Source: Struthidea cinerea (lineage: Eukaryota; Chordata; Aves; Passeriformes; Corcoracidae). Taken from it: DNA of 64,000 bases. The notes beneath the pieces were generated by a model. That model was not told the DNA's origin. It made no database searches and saw only the letters and a list, made by a program, of their open reading frames with translations. The translations under genes were made by a program, and so were the position numbers. Positions 37,540 to 49,120 of this stretch are shown piece by piece; the first letter of the stretch is position 1; every line of letters begins with the position of its first letter. Where the stretch lies: contig VZTI01001783.1 of the NCBI GenBank assembly GCA_013397865.1, positions 734,239-798,238 of the forward strand, given 5' to 3'.

Positions 37540-37880
37540 TATTGGATTTGTGGCTTCCTCCAGCCCAAGTTATTCTTCCCTTGTGGCATGCATTAGCTTG
37601 CATTTTTACAAGCTGAATCTCATTTTGCTATTCTCAGCCTGTATTTCTCTGAGCTGCTTTATATTATGTTTCTTGATCCTGACTTGTATAATATCTCCCA
37701 ATTTAGCATCATCTGCAAATTTAATGAATGTGGCTTTATTTTGCAATCTTCATGACTGCTAATAAAGGTTGTAAAGCAAATATTGGTCCTACTTTAGGTC
37801 TCAGTGGCTCTGCACTTCCCCCTTCATGTCCATGCCCCATTCCCCTGCCCCTCAAGCTCTGTGGATTGCAGTGCCTGGCA
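37540..37880 (-). mobile_element. Ancient CR1-like LINE fragment
   Basis: Read as the antisense of a LINE, the order of words matches the region between the reverse-transcriptase palm and connection in CR1-type elements. There is a CTGAATCTCATTTTGCTATT segment (about 37612-37631), then TAGCATCATCTGCAAATTTA (about 37703-37722), which is the antisense of the catalytic FADD-type motif, then a CATGACTGCTAATAAAGGTT segment and a GGTCCTACTTTAGGTCTCAGTGG-like segment corresponding to the LFNIFINDL and SVLGP regions. It is very diverged and has no open remnant of the enzyme. The 126-codon plus-strand open frame over it is therefore not a gene. Confidence 0.6.
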
Positions 37881-38907
37881 GTACGCTCTCCTTTGTGGAC
37901 TTCCACATAAAGCTAGTCCACATGTTAATTTGCTGTATAACTGCTTCACCAAGATCCATAACTGTGATTTAGACTCTGCCTCAGATATCCGGAGATTTAG
38001 GAAATACCACAGAACGCAGTGATGAGTTAAATCTCATAGGTCTGCTACCCAACTCTCATGTAATAAATGCATTAGATCAGATTAGACTAGATTAGTAGTG
38101 CAACTCTTGTCTTGAAACCAGTGGCAATTAACCAAGTTTTGACTTCTTACTGGTTTTGCTAAGCCTGTGGGGTATTTTCCCCTTACGTACAGAAGGGAGT
38201 TTTTAGTGTGGAATCAAGGAGACCACGTTAAGGGTACCCCACATCATCTGTACACTCATTCTTCCAGAAAAGGCATCTTGACATTGCTACACAGCAAGAG
38301 GTAGACAGCTGGAAGAAATTCCTTGTTTGTGTGTGACTTTGCTTCCATTTACAAGTTTTGCTACCACAACTGAAAACTCATCTCACTAAGCAGCACAGAA
38401 TCCAAGCATACATGGAAATTCACTGGCAGAATAAACTTTTTATAGATATTGTTCAGAAAGTTCATAGAGGTTACAGCAAAAGACTGAGCAGGAAAATGTT
38501 TGGGGGTTTTCCCCCTTTTGCATAAGATGTGTCTTTCAAAGAAGGCTTTATGGAAGGCAAATAGGTACTTAGCAACTTTTAATGTCAACAAATATATACC
38601 AGATATTTAGGCCAATAATAGAAGGAAAAGAGAGAATGAGTAATAAGTGTATAATGATATGAGTACTGATCAGCAATGAGAGCTGCTTCTGCTCCAGTTA
38701 CCAGTAGTAGGATCACACAATTTTAAAGCTGTGGGAAGCACAAAAGAAAGAAGAAATTGGGATGGAAGCCAGAAAAAAGGCCAAGTAATCTAGAAGATGG
38801 GTCACTAGTTTACATCTTCAGCAAAATATATCCAGATTTCTGCAAAGCCCCAGCCTACACCCATGCCCTCTGCACCTCACACAATCTCCTCTACAAAATT
38901 ACTCTAT
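37881..38907. other. Non-coding stretch
   Basis: Nothing is recognised. The first 150 bases could be a continuation of the ancient LINE. A short array of ATTAGA-like words occurs at about 38071-38096. Confidence 0.5.
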
Positions 38908-39020
38908 GTCATAAAATCATAAAATCACAGAATCATGGATTGGAAGGGACCTTGAAGATACCATCTAGTCCCAACCTCCCCCACTGTGGGGGATGCCACC
39001 CACTACATCAGGTTGTATCA
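38908..39020 (-). mobile_element. CR1 LINE 3'-end fragment
   Basis: Repeated AAAATCATAAAATCACAGAATCATGG-type words (38915-38939), the antisense of the CR1 end octamers, are followed by the antisense of its conserved tail: TTGGAAGGGACC, then CCATCTAGTCCCAACCTCCC and a CCCCCA/TGGGGG mini-stem. Only about 110 bases are present, as is common for CR1 because of 5' truncation. Confidence 0.93.
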
Positions 39021-42000
39021 AACTAATTTGAGGCCTGCAGATAGCAGAATGGACAGGCAGTAGTTTTAACTTGAAGCTATCTGCTAGCTCTTCCAAAGTA
39101 AACATAGCTCAAGTATTTAGTAACTAATATCTTCCCTTTCCTAGTAAGAGAAGTTTTAAGAAAGGCAATTTATTTAGGGATTACATTAAAATTATGCAGA
39201 GATAGATTTCTAGGCACTTTCTCCGAAATACTCAGTCCCACAGTCACCCTCTAACTGTGGTGCAGCCTTCTGCATCAACCAAATACTCATGACTGGTAGA
39301 AAGTACAAAAAGCCTGCAGAATTTTATGCCTGTGTAGCTCTTTAGCTTTCCTACCTATTATTCTGTTGTGAAAAACAGATTAAACCCCAGCAGTATATTT
39401 CAGTCTCTAGACATTTTTGTGCCTGGTTATTTTTACAACAGCTTTTTCTTTCTTGCTTTCTTCCCTCCTTTTTTTTCATTGACATATTTATAAATGTTCT
39501 TTTCATTTCCTCTGTACCTGTAGCTGGCATTTACCCCAACTTCTTCCGTTCTCAGCTATGGTTGAATATTCTTGCTTCATTGCCTCCTCCTTTTTCATTT
39601 CCAGTTGACAACATCATAGTAAAGGAACTAAAAGGTAAATTGGAAATTCTGTTCACCTCAAAACTATGCACTGAATGCCCCAGCTATGCAGTCTCACAGA
39701 GAAGCTCACGATGAGAACATGCTGCAGCAACAGACAGGTCTTTTCTCTGCAGATCTCAACAAATCTTGCAGGGACAGCTAGTGTTTAGCATTGCTGTTGT
39801 GTTGCAGTGCAAAGGTGGCCTTGAGGAGGTTGATACAGGACAAGATTCACTGTATCACATATGCATTTCAAATCTTATTTTTATTCATCCCTACTTATCA
39901 CCCTTTTTATTCCTGAGGTAAATCCTGATCCTTTCCCATCAAACATGTAATGCTTTTTCTGACTAAACTTGATGGATATGGTGAGTTGAAAATGACTTCT
40001 GGAGGCTACACCTCAGAGTGGGTTGCAAGTATGTCATAGATTTTTGTCCTCATGATTTTTCTAGGGGTCTGTGCATAGGAGACTGCAAATCTAAGGGTGT
40101 GTCTGATGGAGGTCAGGTGTAAATCATCACACAAATATCCTCTGATTTAAAGTCCTGCTTCCATTTTGGGAGTATTTCTGGAGGAGGAGGCAGAAAGTGA
40201 GTAAATAACAGAAGGAATTACTTCATTTTTGTTTGATCTGTAAGATCTGTATCTTTCTGAGCAGTGAGAGTTATTTTTAGTGAGTTGCATCACTGGCTCT
40301 TGGCAGCCATGGCAACTAAGATCCACTTCTACCCAGAAAAAAACTGGAAAGGAGAGAAGCCAAACTTCACTGTTAGCCTCACTTTGCTGGTTTCTGTTCC
40401 ACCCACTGCAACAGGTTTAAGTTTAGTACAATTGCTTTTGGAGCCTAACACATTTCCTACCACATATTCCCAGCTTCACCATAACCTGGAGGAATGAACT
40501 CTAGCAGTGAGGCTTCCCCATTCTGTATTTTGTTGTGTTTGCTGTGTTGCCATCTGTATTTATCCTATATGATGATGACTTTCTCAGTCTTGGATTAGCA
40601 TTTCAATGAGATGTACACAGGACCATGGGGTGAAACCATGGGCAGTGCTATGACAAGTGCCAAGTGTGGGCTTCTACTTACTCATCCAGAAACCATGGCT
40701 TCTTCTCAGTGATAAAGTTTCTAGGTTTGAAAGCAAAGGCTTTTTGCCATAAAGTATTTCCTTTTAAAAAGCAGAAAACCAGATGCATGGGAATGGGATG
40801 AGCTGTGGTATTTCCTAGCAGAAGAGGGAAGAATGAAGGAATTCTTCTGCATTTTTTTCCACTTCTGTGGATGTAAGTCTGCCATTGGCTGCCTGTCAAC
40901 ACTTCCTCGCAAGCCACCAAACAACTTGTCCAGACAGGAGGAGCTAATATCCTTTAGTCTCTATTGACTTGGAAGAACTGTAACTAACAGACTTGAAGTG
41001 AGATTCCTTGTCATATTACCAGTGTCTTAAATCACTCTTTCCCCGCGGTGTAATAATTAGCAGATAGCTATACTGACTGCTATCAGTTAATTTACAAACC
41101 TCTCATACATTGTCTGTTATCTATCAATGTGTTTCTATGAATTATTCCTGTTCTGTATGAAAATGAAACTATTATCTTTGCAAAAAGCATTCTTAAAAAC
41201 GACAGCTAGAGAAAGAATCGGAGAGAGGCATACTATGCTAATTGGGAACAAATAGAGAGCTTGGGAACTGTCTGAACCTGTAAGATCTGGGTTACTGATG
41301 TATCTTTAGGAAGAAGCAAAGCATCAAAGCCTGGACACAATAAAGTTGTGGATTTTCCTGGCAGACATTGCAATCACCTGGGCTTCTAAGGAATCATGAA
41401 AAGGGCCGGTGGAGATATTTGCATTGTTTGTGTTCAATGTCAATTCCGTTTCAAAAGATCAAATATACTGGTTCATTCATGCTTTTATCTTCTTGGATAG
41501 TACATTCATAATGCACACAAGCAGTGCTTTGAGGGGCAGATGGTGCCAATTGATTGTATATTCATTATTTGTGGAAGAGACCTCATGCATTCTCACATTT
41601 TTGTGTGAAATCATCCACTATGAGATGCTGAAGTGACTGAGATTATTTGACTGACTTCTCAGCAGGGTCCCTCTCACAGTGCTGCTGGGTTGTGTTTGAC
41701 AGCATTTCCACCCTCAGGAATTGCCAGGCCCAACACAGGAGACATCTAGTGCTAAAACATTGTGGGATGGAGCCTCAACAGAACACCTGCCCACCAGAAG
41801 ATTTGTTGTTCTTGACAATGCAAAATAGTGTCAAATCGAAAAGGAGACATTGTTATGTCTCTAGAAACAGAAAACTGTTACAAGGACTTAACTCCTGTAA
41901 ATATATTGGATAAAATGGCCATTTATAAAGCCAGAGTATAATTTAATGAGGGTGAGAAAATGAAAATAGAAAAATGTGAAAAAATCTGATGTTTGCCTTG

Positions 42001-45000
42001 ATGCGATCTGCCTGCTCCTGGACAGTGTTAGATCCTGTTCCTTTTGCCTACGATACAAGTAGAGAGGCCAAGATTTTGTCTGTGGCGTTTTTGATACCTT
42101 TGTTGAGTCAAGGAAAGGGTTGACTGCTTAAAACTGTATTTCCAGTAGAGATTTAGAGATGGGAATTTGGGAGTGTCGTAAAACAGATACCATTTCCTTC
42201 CTGGTTAGCCCGATAGGATCAAAGTTGGGAAATACTGTCTCCTGAGGGAAAGTGATCTCTGCTTTCCAGAGGGGTAAGAGGCTCTTTATGTCTTATCTAT
42301 CTTATCTGTCTTTCCTATCTCTAGCTACATTTGTATGAACATGATATAGACCTGGGACTATTCTCATGAAATATACATTCTTGTGTCAACTTATTTCTCC
42401 AGAGTTATATGATTTAACTTTGTTTGGGAGATACCTGTAAAATAAATTCCAGTATTTTAATAGATACAGAGGGACAGAGTCTAAATATTAGGCTTACGCT
42501 GTGTACAGGCACAAAAATAATGTTGCCTGGAGTAAACTATATCTCTTTGCCCCTCAGAAGCTCATCTGAGAGTAATTGTACATACCCAGCTAAATCAAAA
42601 GAGAACCACAATTTGATGCAAGGGATTGGATTAGAGGCTATGACTGAAGTATCTCAGGTCTCCCTGATCAAGGCAAGCTATACAGCAGTCATCAGCAAAA
42701 AAAGAAGGCAGGTGACAGAAGCCATGACTGACTATCAGCATCACAGATATAATAATACAGGCAGGAGAGACCTTTTGCCTTACACATTGTGAACAAAATC
42801 CATGCAAGATTGTGTTATGTGCTTGTAGAAATGCTTCTATTTCAATGTGAATAAAAATAGCTATTCCTACAGAGGCATTAAAAAGGATCAAAATTTAAAG
42901 TTAAAACAGACCAAGCTTTTCGGAATATTTAAAATCATTAAAAATAGTTTATTCAAGCAATAATCTCCTTAGAATTGGTTATTACCACTATTAATGACTT
43001 GCTAGTTAAAATATTATTGGATCATAACCGAAAACTGCTGGCAATGTCTGATTTCAAGGGGTATTATCTCTTAATTAATGATACTTCACCTATCTGCAGT
43101 CAGTTTTGTAGGTATCCATTTTATTGTCTATTGCAGGATACTAAAACCAGTTATTACAAATGAAGGAGACATTACAATGAGAGGCAAAATAGATGCTTAT
43201 TTTCTTGGTGTTTTGCATTTTGTGGCCTGTCAGCTAGCTTGCATCTGAATTTACTTGTCTCTTATTAGTATATGGCTTCTTATTAGGAATTTTATGTGTG
43301 TTGAAATTGCATGTTGGAACTGCATTTGAAAAGCAATGCATGCTTTTGGGAGAGGTTGGTAGATAGAAATTTAAAATATGTATTTTAAATCATTGTTTTG
43401 TAAGTCACCTCTTTTTGAGCTCTGATCTGAATGACCATTTCTTTCGCAATATTCCATTTTCACCAACTGTTTTGTCATATCCTGTTTAGGAACCTCGTTT
43501 GACATGTTGATACCATGATTTTTCTAGCTCGTAATTTGTATACCATGTTGATCACAAAGGAATTCGGAATATAACTGGTGAAAATGAAGAAAGCTGAAAG
43601 GCTAGGAGGCAGGAAGTGTGGAGGGTGTAATAAACATTTGATATGATTACTAAAAATTCTCAGACTTCAATTTTGTGTGACTTGTTGGGTGTCCATTGCT
43701 CTCTGTGCTTGCAGCTGTTTTGCTTAGGAATAGGACACAAAGTAAACTCTCTGTAACAGGCACTTTCAATACCAATACCTAATTCCTTCTTGTCCCCTGT
43801 ACTGCCTCACACACTGAATAACAGAAGTGATAAAACACTTTCATACAGGGGTTTTACTTAAGGACAAAATTAACTGTGTTTGCACTGTGTGGTTTGGATA
43901 CCTTCAGTTCTTCTATGACTACAGTTTCTCAGGAGCTGGTCCTATAAACCCTTACAATATTAATTTTCTTGTCCTGAATGCTTCCAGTATGTCTAGCTTC
44001 ACAGGAGCAAGACTGTTCTGGGGACTGTAAAGATGATCATTCCCTTGATCATAAATCTGACTTGTAAGCTCGAGCTTTTAGATACTCAGTAGTGCTTTCA
44101 GTGAGCCATACTCTTCTTTAAAAATTCTTGGAATAATTGACAACTTTTCTAGCGTACTTCTGTTATTCATTCTTCTTTAATGGAATATTTCAGAAAATAG
44201 AAGGTTTGAGTGTGTGTATACACTTCACATTGAATAGCTCTGTAACTTTCCAGGTATTAAAATTATCTTTTAAAGTCAATTTTGATCAGCTCTGCTGAAC
44301 ATCTCTCCAGCCTGCCTTATTTCTAGATCCCAAGTCGAGAAACTAAGAACCTTACTAAGAGCACAGGGAGGAGTTTAGTAGACACACAGATGGTAAAACC
44401 TCAGAAGAAATTAAAATTTAAAAAATATTTAAATTAAAGATAATCTTTCATTGTCTAAGAAAATAGGGAAGTCATACTACAATAAGGTTGTGCCTTGCAC
44501 TCTTGTGGGCTTTATTGCTTTCATTTAAGCTAATATTGGGCTACCAAAAGATGATAATTTTAATTTGACATGAAGGACTACCATCTGTGAATATAGTGGA
44601 CTCCTTTCCCTTATGTATTATCTACACAAATAACACCCATTTTATTGTTTGGGGAATGTGATGAAGATAATAAAAGGGAATAGAGACAGGTGCTGATCAA
44701 ACAGATGTTATTTTTGTCTGACTTCTTCTATCTGGCTCATCAGTGTTTGTCAACGCAGACATGCATCACTGCTAATATTTTAAGAGCTGCTCCTACTGGC
44801 TTGTATTGTGATTTGCTGGGTGAACAAAAAGGAAGAAATAGACAGGATCAAACTCCAGTGGTTTTTGTTACAGATACTTAGAGGTGAAAAGCTACTGTAA
44901 ATTTCCAGTAGGCCACTTCACTTTTGTCTCTTGCAACAATGAGCCTTCCATGAATCTCATCCTTTAATTTTTTTGTCTGTACTGATATTTTCAAATGAGT

Positions 45001-47188
45001 GAAGTGAGAGGAATGGCATACAGATATTGAGGAATGTTTTCACAAGCAACTCTGCTCTACGAAGCCAGTGTTACTGCATAATCTATATCTCACCTTCTTC
45101 AGATACAGAATAAATTATCTCAATGTAACCCATGTGGAATGTAGGCTAAAGCTGATTTTAATGCTAAACTAAAAATCTTTTGAATCCATTTCAGTGATAT
45201 GGTTTAATTAACTAGACCACTTCTCCTAGCCCCGTGTACTCAATGCAAATTAATGGCACTCGGAATATACATTCTCTCAGTGTCTTGCCTGCTGTTTGCT
45301 GCCTGCGAATCCTATCTTGCATCCCACACCTTGCACTTGCACAAGTGATTAACTACCTCCAGAACTCATTTCCTCTTAAGTGGCTTCACAATATTTTTGT
45401 TCCATGGACGGCAAATATGGTGAGTGAGCCAGCACAAAACCATTTTCAAAGGTGTCAGCACTACTGTGGCAGAGTATCATTTCTACTATCTTATGCTGTA
45501 ATGTAGTATACAAAAGAAATGTTACATTATTTACTTCATACTGTATCACTTACCTAAGACCCCAGCTGAGGGGTCTGTTTTGCATTAAAAATATGCTGCT
45601 AGTGCTAGAAGGTGATGGTGGAAGTTTTACGCAGGCTCAGAATGCAACTTTTTTTTTTTTTAATATGTCATCTAGATAAAGATGGCCTGAGAAATGACAC
45701 AACTTTCCTGCAGGGAGTGAGAGCAGCACACTTCTAAACACAAATCATGTTGAGGCCGTGATACAGACTCAGTCACTCTAGTATCCTCTGTAACCAAGAG
45801 GGAATGCCATATAAAAGCTGTATTTTCTGCTTCATGGGATTCTCACATGTAAAACTTTTCTTGCCAGAAGGGAATAAATAAGAAATAGAACTGTTGAAAA
45901 TCCTTTCAAGTCAAGTTCCGACAAAATCCAGTCTTCTCAGTTCTCACTTGAAGAGCACTGTCAAAATGTCAGGTTGAGATGAAGCCCTGACAGGTCGCTT
46001 TGGTGGAGGCTGTAGAGAGAGACCTTTGAAAAGCTGTCTTTGTTTCTTTGTGCTTTTAAGATTTAGTATTCCTGGAGGCCCCCAGCAGACAGAGCAGCTC
46101 TGTCAACCAGGTGCTTTATTAAGTCTCTGTAACACAGACTACTGCCCAAAAGGACCTCACATTTAAAGGCCAACAGGACATAGGAGGTGATGTGAAAAAA
46201 TTCTGCTGTACTTACTGTGACTGAAATAAGAGCCATCTAGATCCTTTCTTCTACCACCAGCAGCAGGCAGAGGCTCTGATATAAACACATGAGACCTCAG
46301 CAGATGAGAAAGTGGCAAGGTCCAATGTAGGTGGTCTGCAAGCAGGCAGCTAAGTCAGGAAAGCCACTGCATCACTACCTGGAGCAGTAGGGCTCCAGGT
46401 TCCTGCTAAAAGATACCCCAACCTGGCAACATCATCAGTGCTAAGGGGAAACTGCTGTTTCCAGTACAAAAACAGGAGCTGCAGGTTGGTGTCCTATGCT
46501 TCACATCTACTGTCAGATCTGAAACCTCGCAGGAGCTGGTGAAGAAACTAATCCTGATCGTAATTCACTGCTGGAAACGCTGACTCACTGTGGTTTGCCT
46601 TTCACAACACCTGGGCTTCTCAAATGTTGGTGCTGCATTAAAAAGTTAATATGCAACTGAAGAATTTTTCAGAAAAGTTTGGTTGAAAAGATGAGAATGC
46701 TTTCTTTGTCCTACTTTGCATAATTTTCCAGACGTGATCCTTGTGGAGTTTTACAATGTTTTGTCTTTAAATTTGGAAGCCTCCTTCTCACGTAAGTCAA
46801 AAGCAGTCATTACTTGTAGTGTTAAAGTGTTTACATGAAGTGTTATTAAACTGTCTGTTACAAAGGAAAACGGTGTTTCAAACATGAGAGTGAATCTCAT
46901 ATGTAAAAAAATGACCTCCTACAGGTTTTGATTCTTTCTACATCCAGGCTATGACCACCTGGGTGCTTCCCCTGCCCACCTGACTGCACTGTGGATCACA
47001 GAGCTGGCTTCAGTTCTTTTGAGACGAGAACTCGACACTGTTCCCTCTAAGTTTCTGGGTTTTCCCATATAACCGCCTTCAGACTCGCCCTAACACCTTG
47101 TGGCGGCAAGGATGGGGCAACTTTGTGAGACCAGTTTGCTTCCTAATGAGTCCTCCACCCACTGAGCAGCTTCTGCAAGAAAGAATAG
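39021..47188. other. Long non-coding stretch, no gene recognised
   Basis: No supported gene or element. Small inverted repeats occur at 43369-43390 (10-bp arms, A/T only) and 46377-46400 (9-bp arms, ACCTGGAGC). A frame at 40264-40497 contains KIHFYPEKNWKG, superficially like the start of a crystallin fold, but the resemblance ends there. Confidence 0.6.
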
Positions 47189-47228
47189 CAATTTATACCC
47201 TCAGAGTTGTTAAATAGGGTATAAATTG
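47189..47228. repeat. 13-bp perfect inverted repeat
   Basis: The arms CAATTTATACCCT (47189-47201) and AGGGTATAAATTG (47216-47228) are exact reverse complements separated by 14 bases. The surroundings show no repeat family. Confidence 0.9.
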
Positions 47229-48890
47229 ACCTCTATATGTTATACATATTTACCCATTGCACAGCAGATACACAGAATAATCCAAGGCTCATTTACATCT
47301 GATGTTTTCCAAGTACCTACTCTGTGTGGTTCACTTAAGCAAATATGGCATACTTATTATTACTATTGCTAGTTAAAGCAGCAAGCTAGGTGGTGTTTTA
47401 TATATTACCAACATAGCTGATATTCATGAAACAAAAGAAACAGCGAGGACAAATAAAGCTAGCTGAACAACGTACACTTTATTAATTTTTTAATGTTTTT
47501 TTCTTGAATAGGAGGGTGGGTTAACTATGTGTTGGAAAGGCAGTGTAAATCAGTTCACATCACACCTCGTAGAAGAAGAGAAAAGATGTGTCTCTAGCAG
47601 GAAAAGCAATCAACAGAAGGGGTGGAGAAAAAGTATAAATCAGGATGGTTTATGTTTCCTTCCACCTTGTAGATTGCTTTTCCTTCTGTAACCTCCCTCC
47701 CTCCTTCTCCCCCTTTCTCTGTCCTTCAGTAACAATTTAGCTTACCTCCACATATACCTTCTCACAACAGTTGAACGTGTTATCAAAGCAAAAGTACAGT
47801 TTATAGAACATTCTGAGTGTTGTGCTAAGTCTCTCTTCATTCTAGACAGGGAAATGTCCAATTCACAGGAAATTTTGGATCAATAATAACTCACATTGAA
47901 ATTATGCTTTGCTACTGGTCTATGGACTAGAGCTAGATGATCCTTGTTTCTAAACTGTCTGAATCCCAGTGAGGTGGATGTACTGCTGTGTGAGTACAAG
48001 ACCACACTGATGGTGTCTTCTGAAGAACCTTTGTAGACTTTGTCATGGATAGGATCCTAGTCCAAGCCATAACCAGTGAGAGATTGCATTGCAGATGTAA
48101 CTGCTAATATGACTTCTCATGGGACTGAGAGAAAAAGTGTGCTCCTACACAAGGACAGCTTCTGGTTTTCTGGACTGTATGTTCAATTTGTGTCCATTAG
48201 GATTAGTTGTTGAATTCCTGTTCCTCATCCTTTTACAAAGTGTTGAAAAACCTGTTTTGAAGAGAACTGTCACAGAGATTGTACTCTTTCCTTTCTTGAA
48301 ATCTTCATTTGGAAGGATAATCTTAGTAGGATTCCAAGTCTTAGTTCTGTCTCTGATCTTATAACAATGTGTGACAGCTGCAATCCATATGTTCTAGTAA
48401 ACGATTTCATTTAAATTTTGAGGAGAGAAATGCAACGTTCGTGCATGTTCCTTGTGGTCAAACTATAATAAAAAACTTTTGCTCTGTCTTCGTAAACTTC
48501 TTACAAACAGTAGTGTACGATATCTCTCACCCAACTATATGTTGTTGGTCAGAAATGCATGTTGGTGTTTCTGCGAGGAAGGATCTAGGGCTGCATTACA
48601 ATGCAAAGTTAAGGCACACAGCGGTGGATGTGCTTGTGCTAGTACATTTGATAGAAACACGAGACTTGTTTCAGAGGGGTCAGTGCAGTCAATGAAAATA
48701 GAAAATGCAGTCTGTGGAAATTCAGAGAGATGATCTCAGTCAGACTTTTGGTTTCCTGAAAATCATGATTAGGTTTGCCTTGCTTAAATCGTGCAATCAA
48801 CAAATTTCCGATAAAATCTTATAAATTTGCAGGTGTCAGCCTCACAGATGCAATATGTTGGACAATAAATTCTGAAAAGGGAATCAAAGT

Positions 48891-48918
48891 TTCCTTAAGA
48901 ATGTTCTTCCTTAAGAAT
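48891..48918. repeat. Short tandem duplication, period 16
   Basis: TTCCTTAAGAAT occurs at 48891-48902 and again at 48907-48918, separated by GTTC. It looks like a small slippage duplication. Confidence 0.85.
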
Positions 48919-49088
48919 TTGTTCTTTAATTCATATAACAACTTCACTTTTCAGTCCTGTTTATTGAGAACATATTTCACAAAGCTGCTTAGGTGATATC
49001 AGGGTTCTATGTTGAAATGTGAACATTGCTGCTGTAGGGTGGCCTGATTTACTGAATGTCCATGAGGACAAGCAAAAACAACATCACA

Positions 49089-49120
49089 TTTCATGGATTT
49101 TTTTCATGGATTTTTTTTTT
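49089..49120. repeat. Short tandem duplication, period 13
   Basis: TTTCATGGATTT is repeated with period 13 and followed by a T-run. This is a typical slippage product next to a homopolymer. Confidence 0.85.

Noticed and set aside
40264..40497. Frame containing MATKIHFYPEKNWKG, reminiscent of a beta/gamma-crystallin start
   Set aside because: Only a few residues resemble the family. The following residues do not continue the Greek-key pattern and there is no splice context typical of those genes.
45809..45818. ATATAAAAGC TATA-like word
   Set aside because: There is no accompanying upstream element, exon or donor. Such words are expected repeatedly in A+T-rich DNA.
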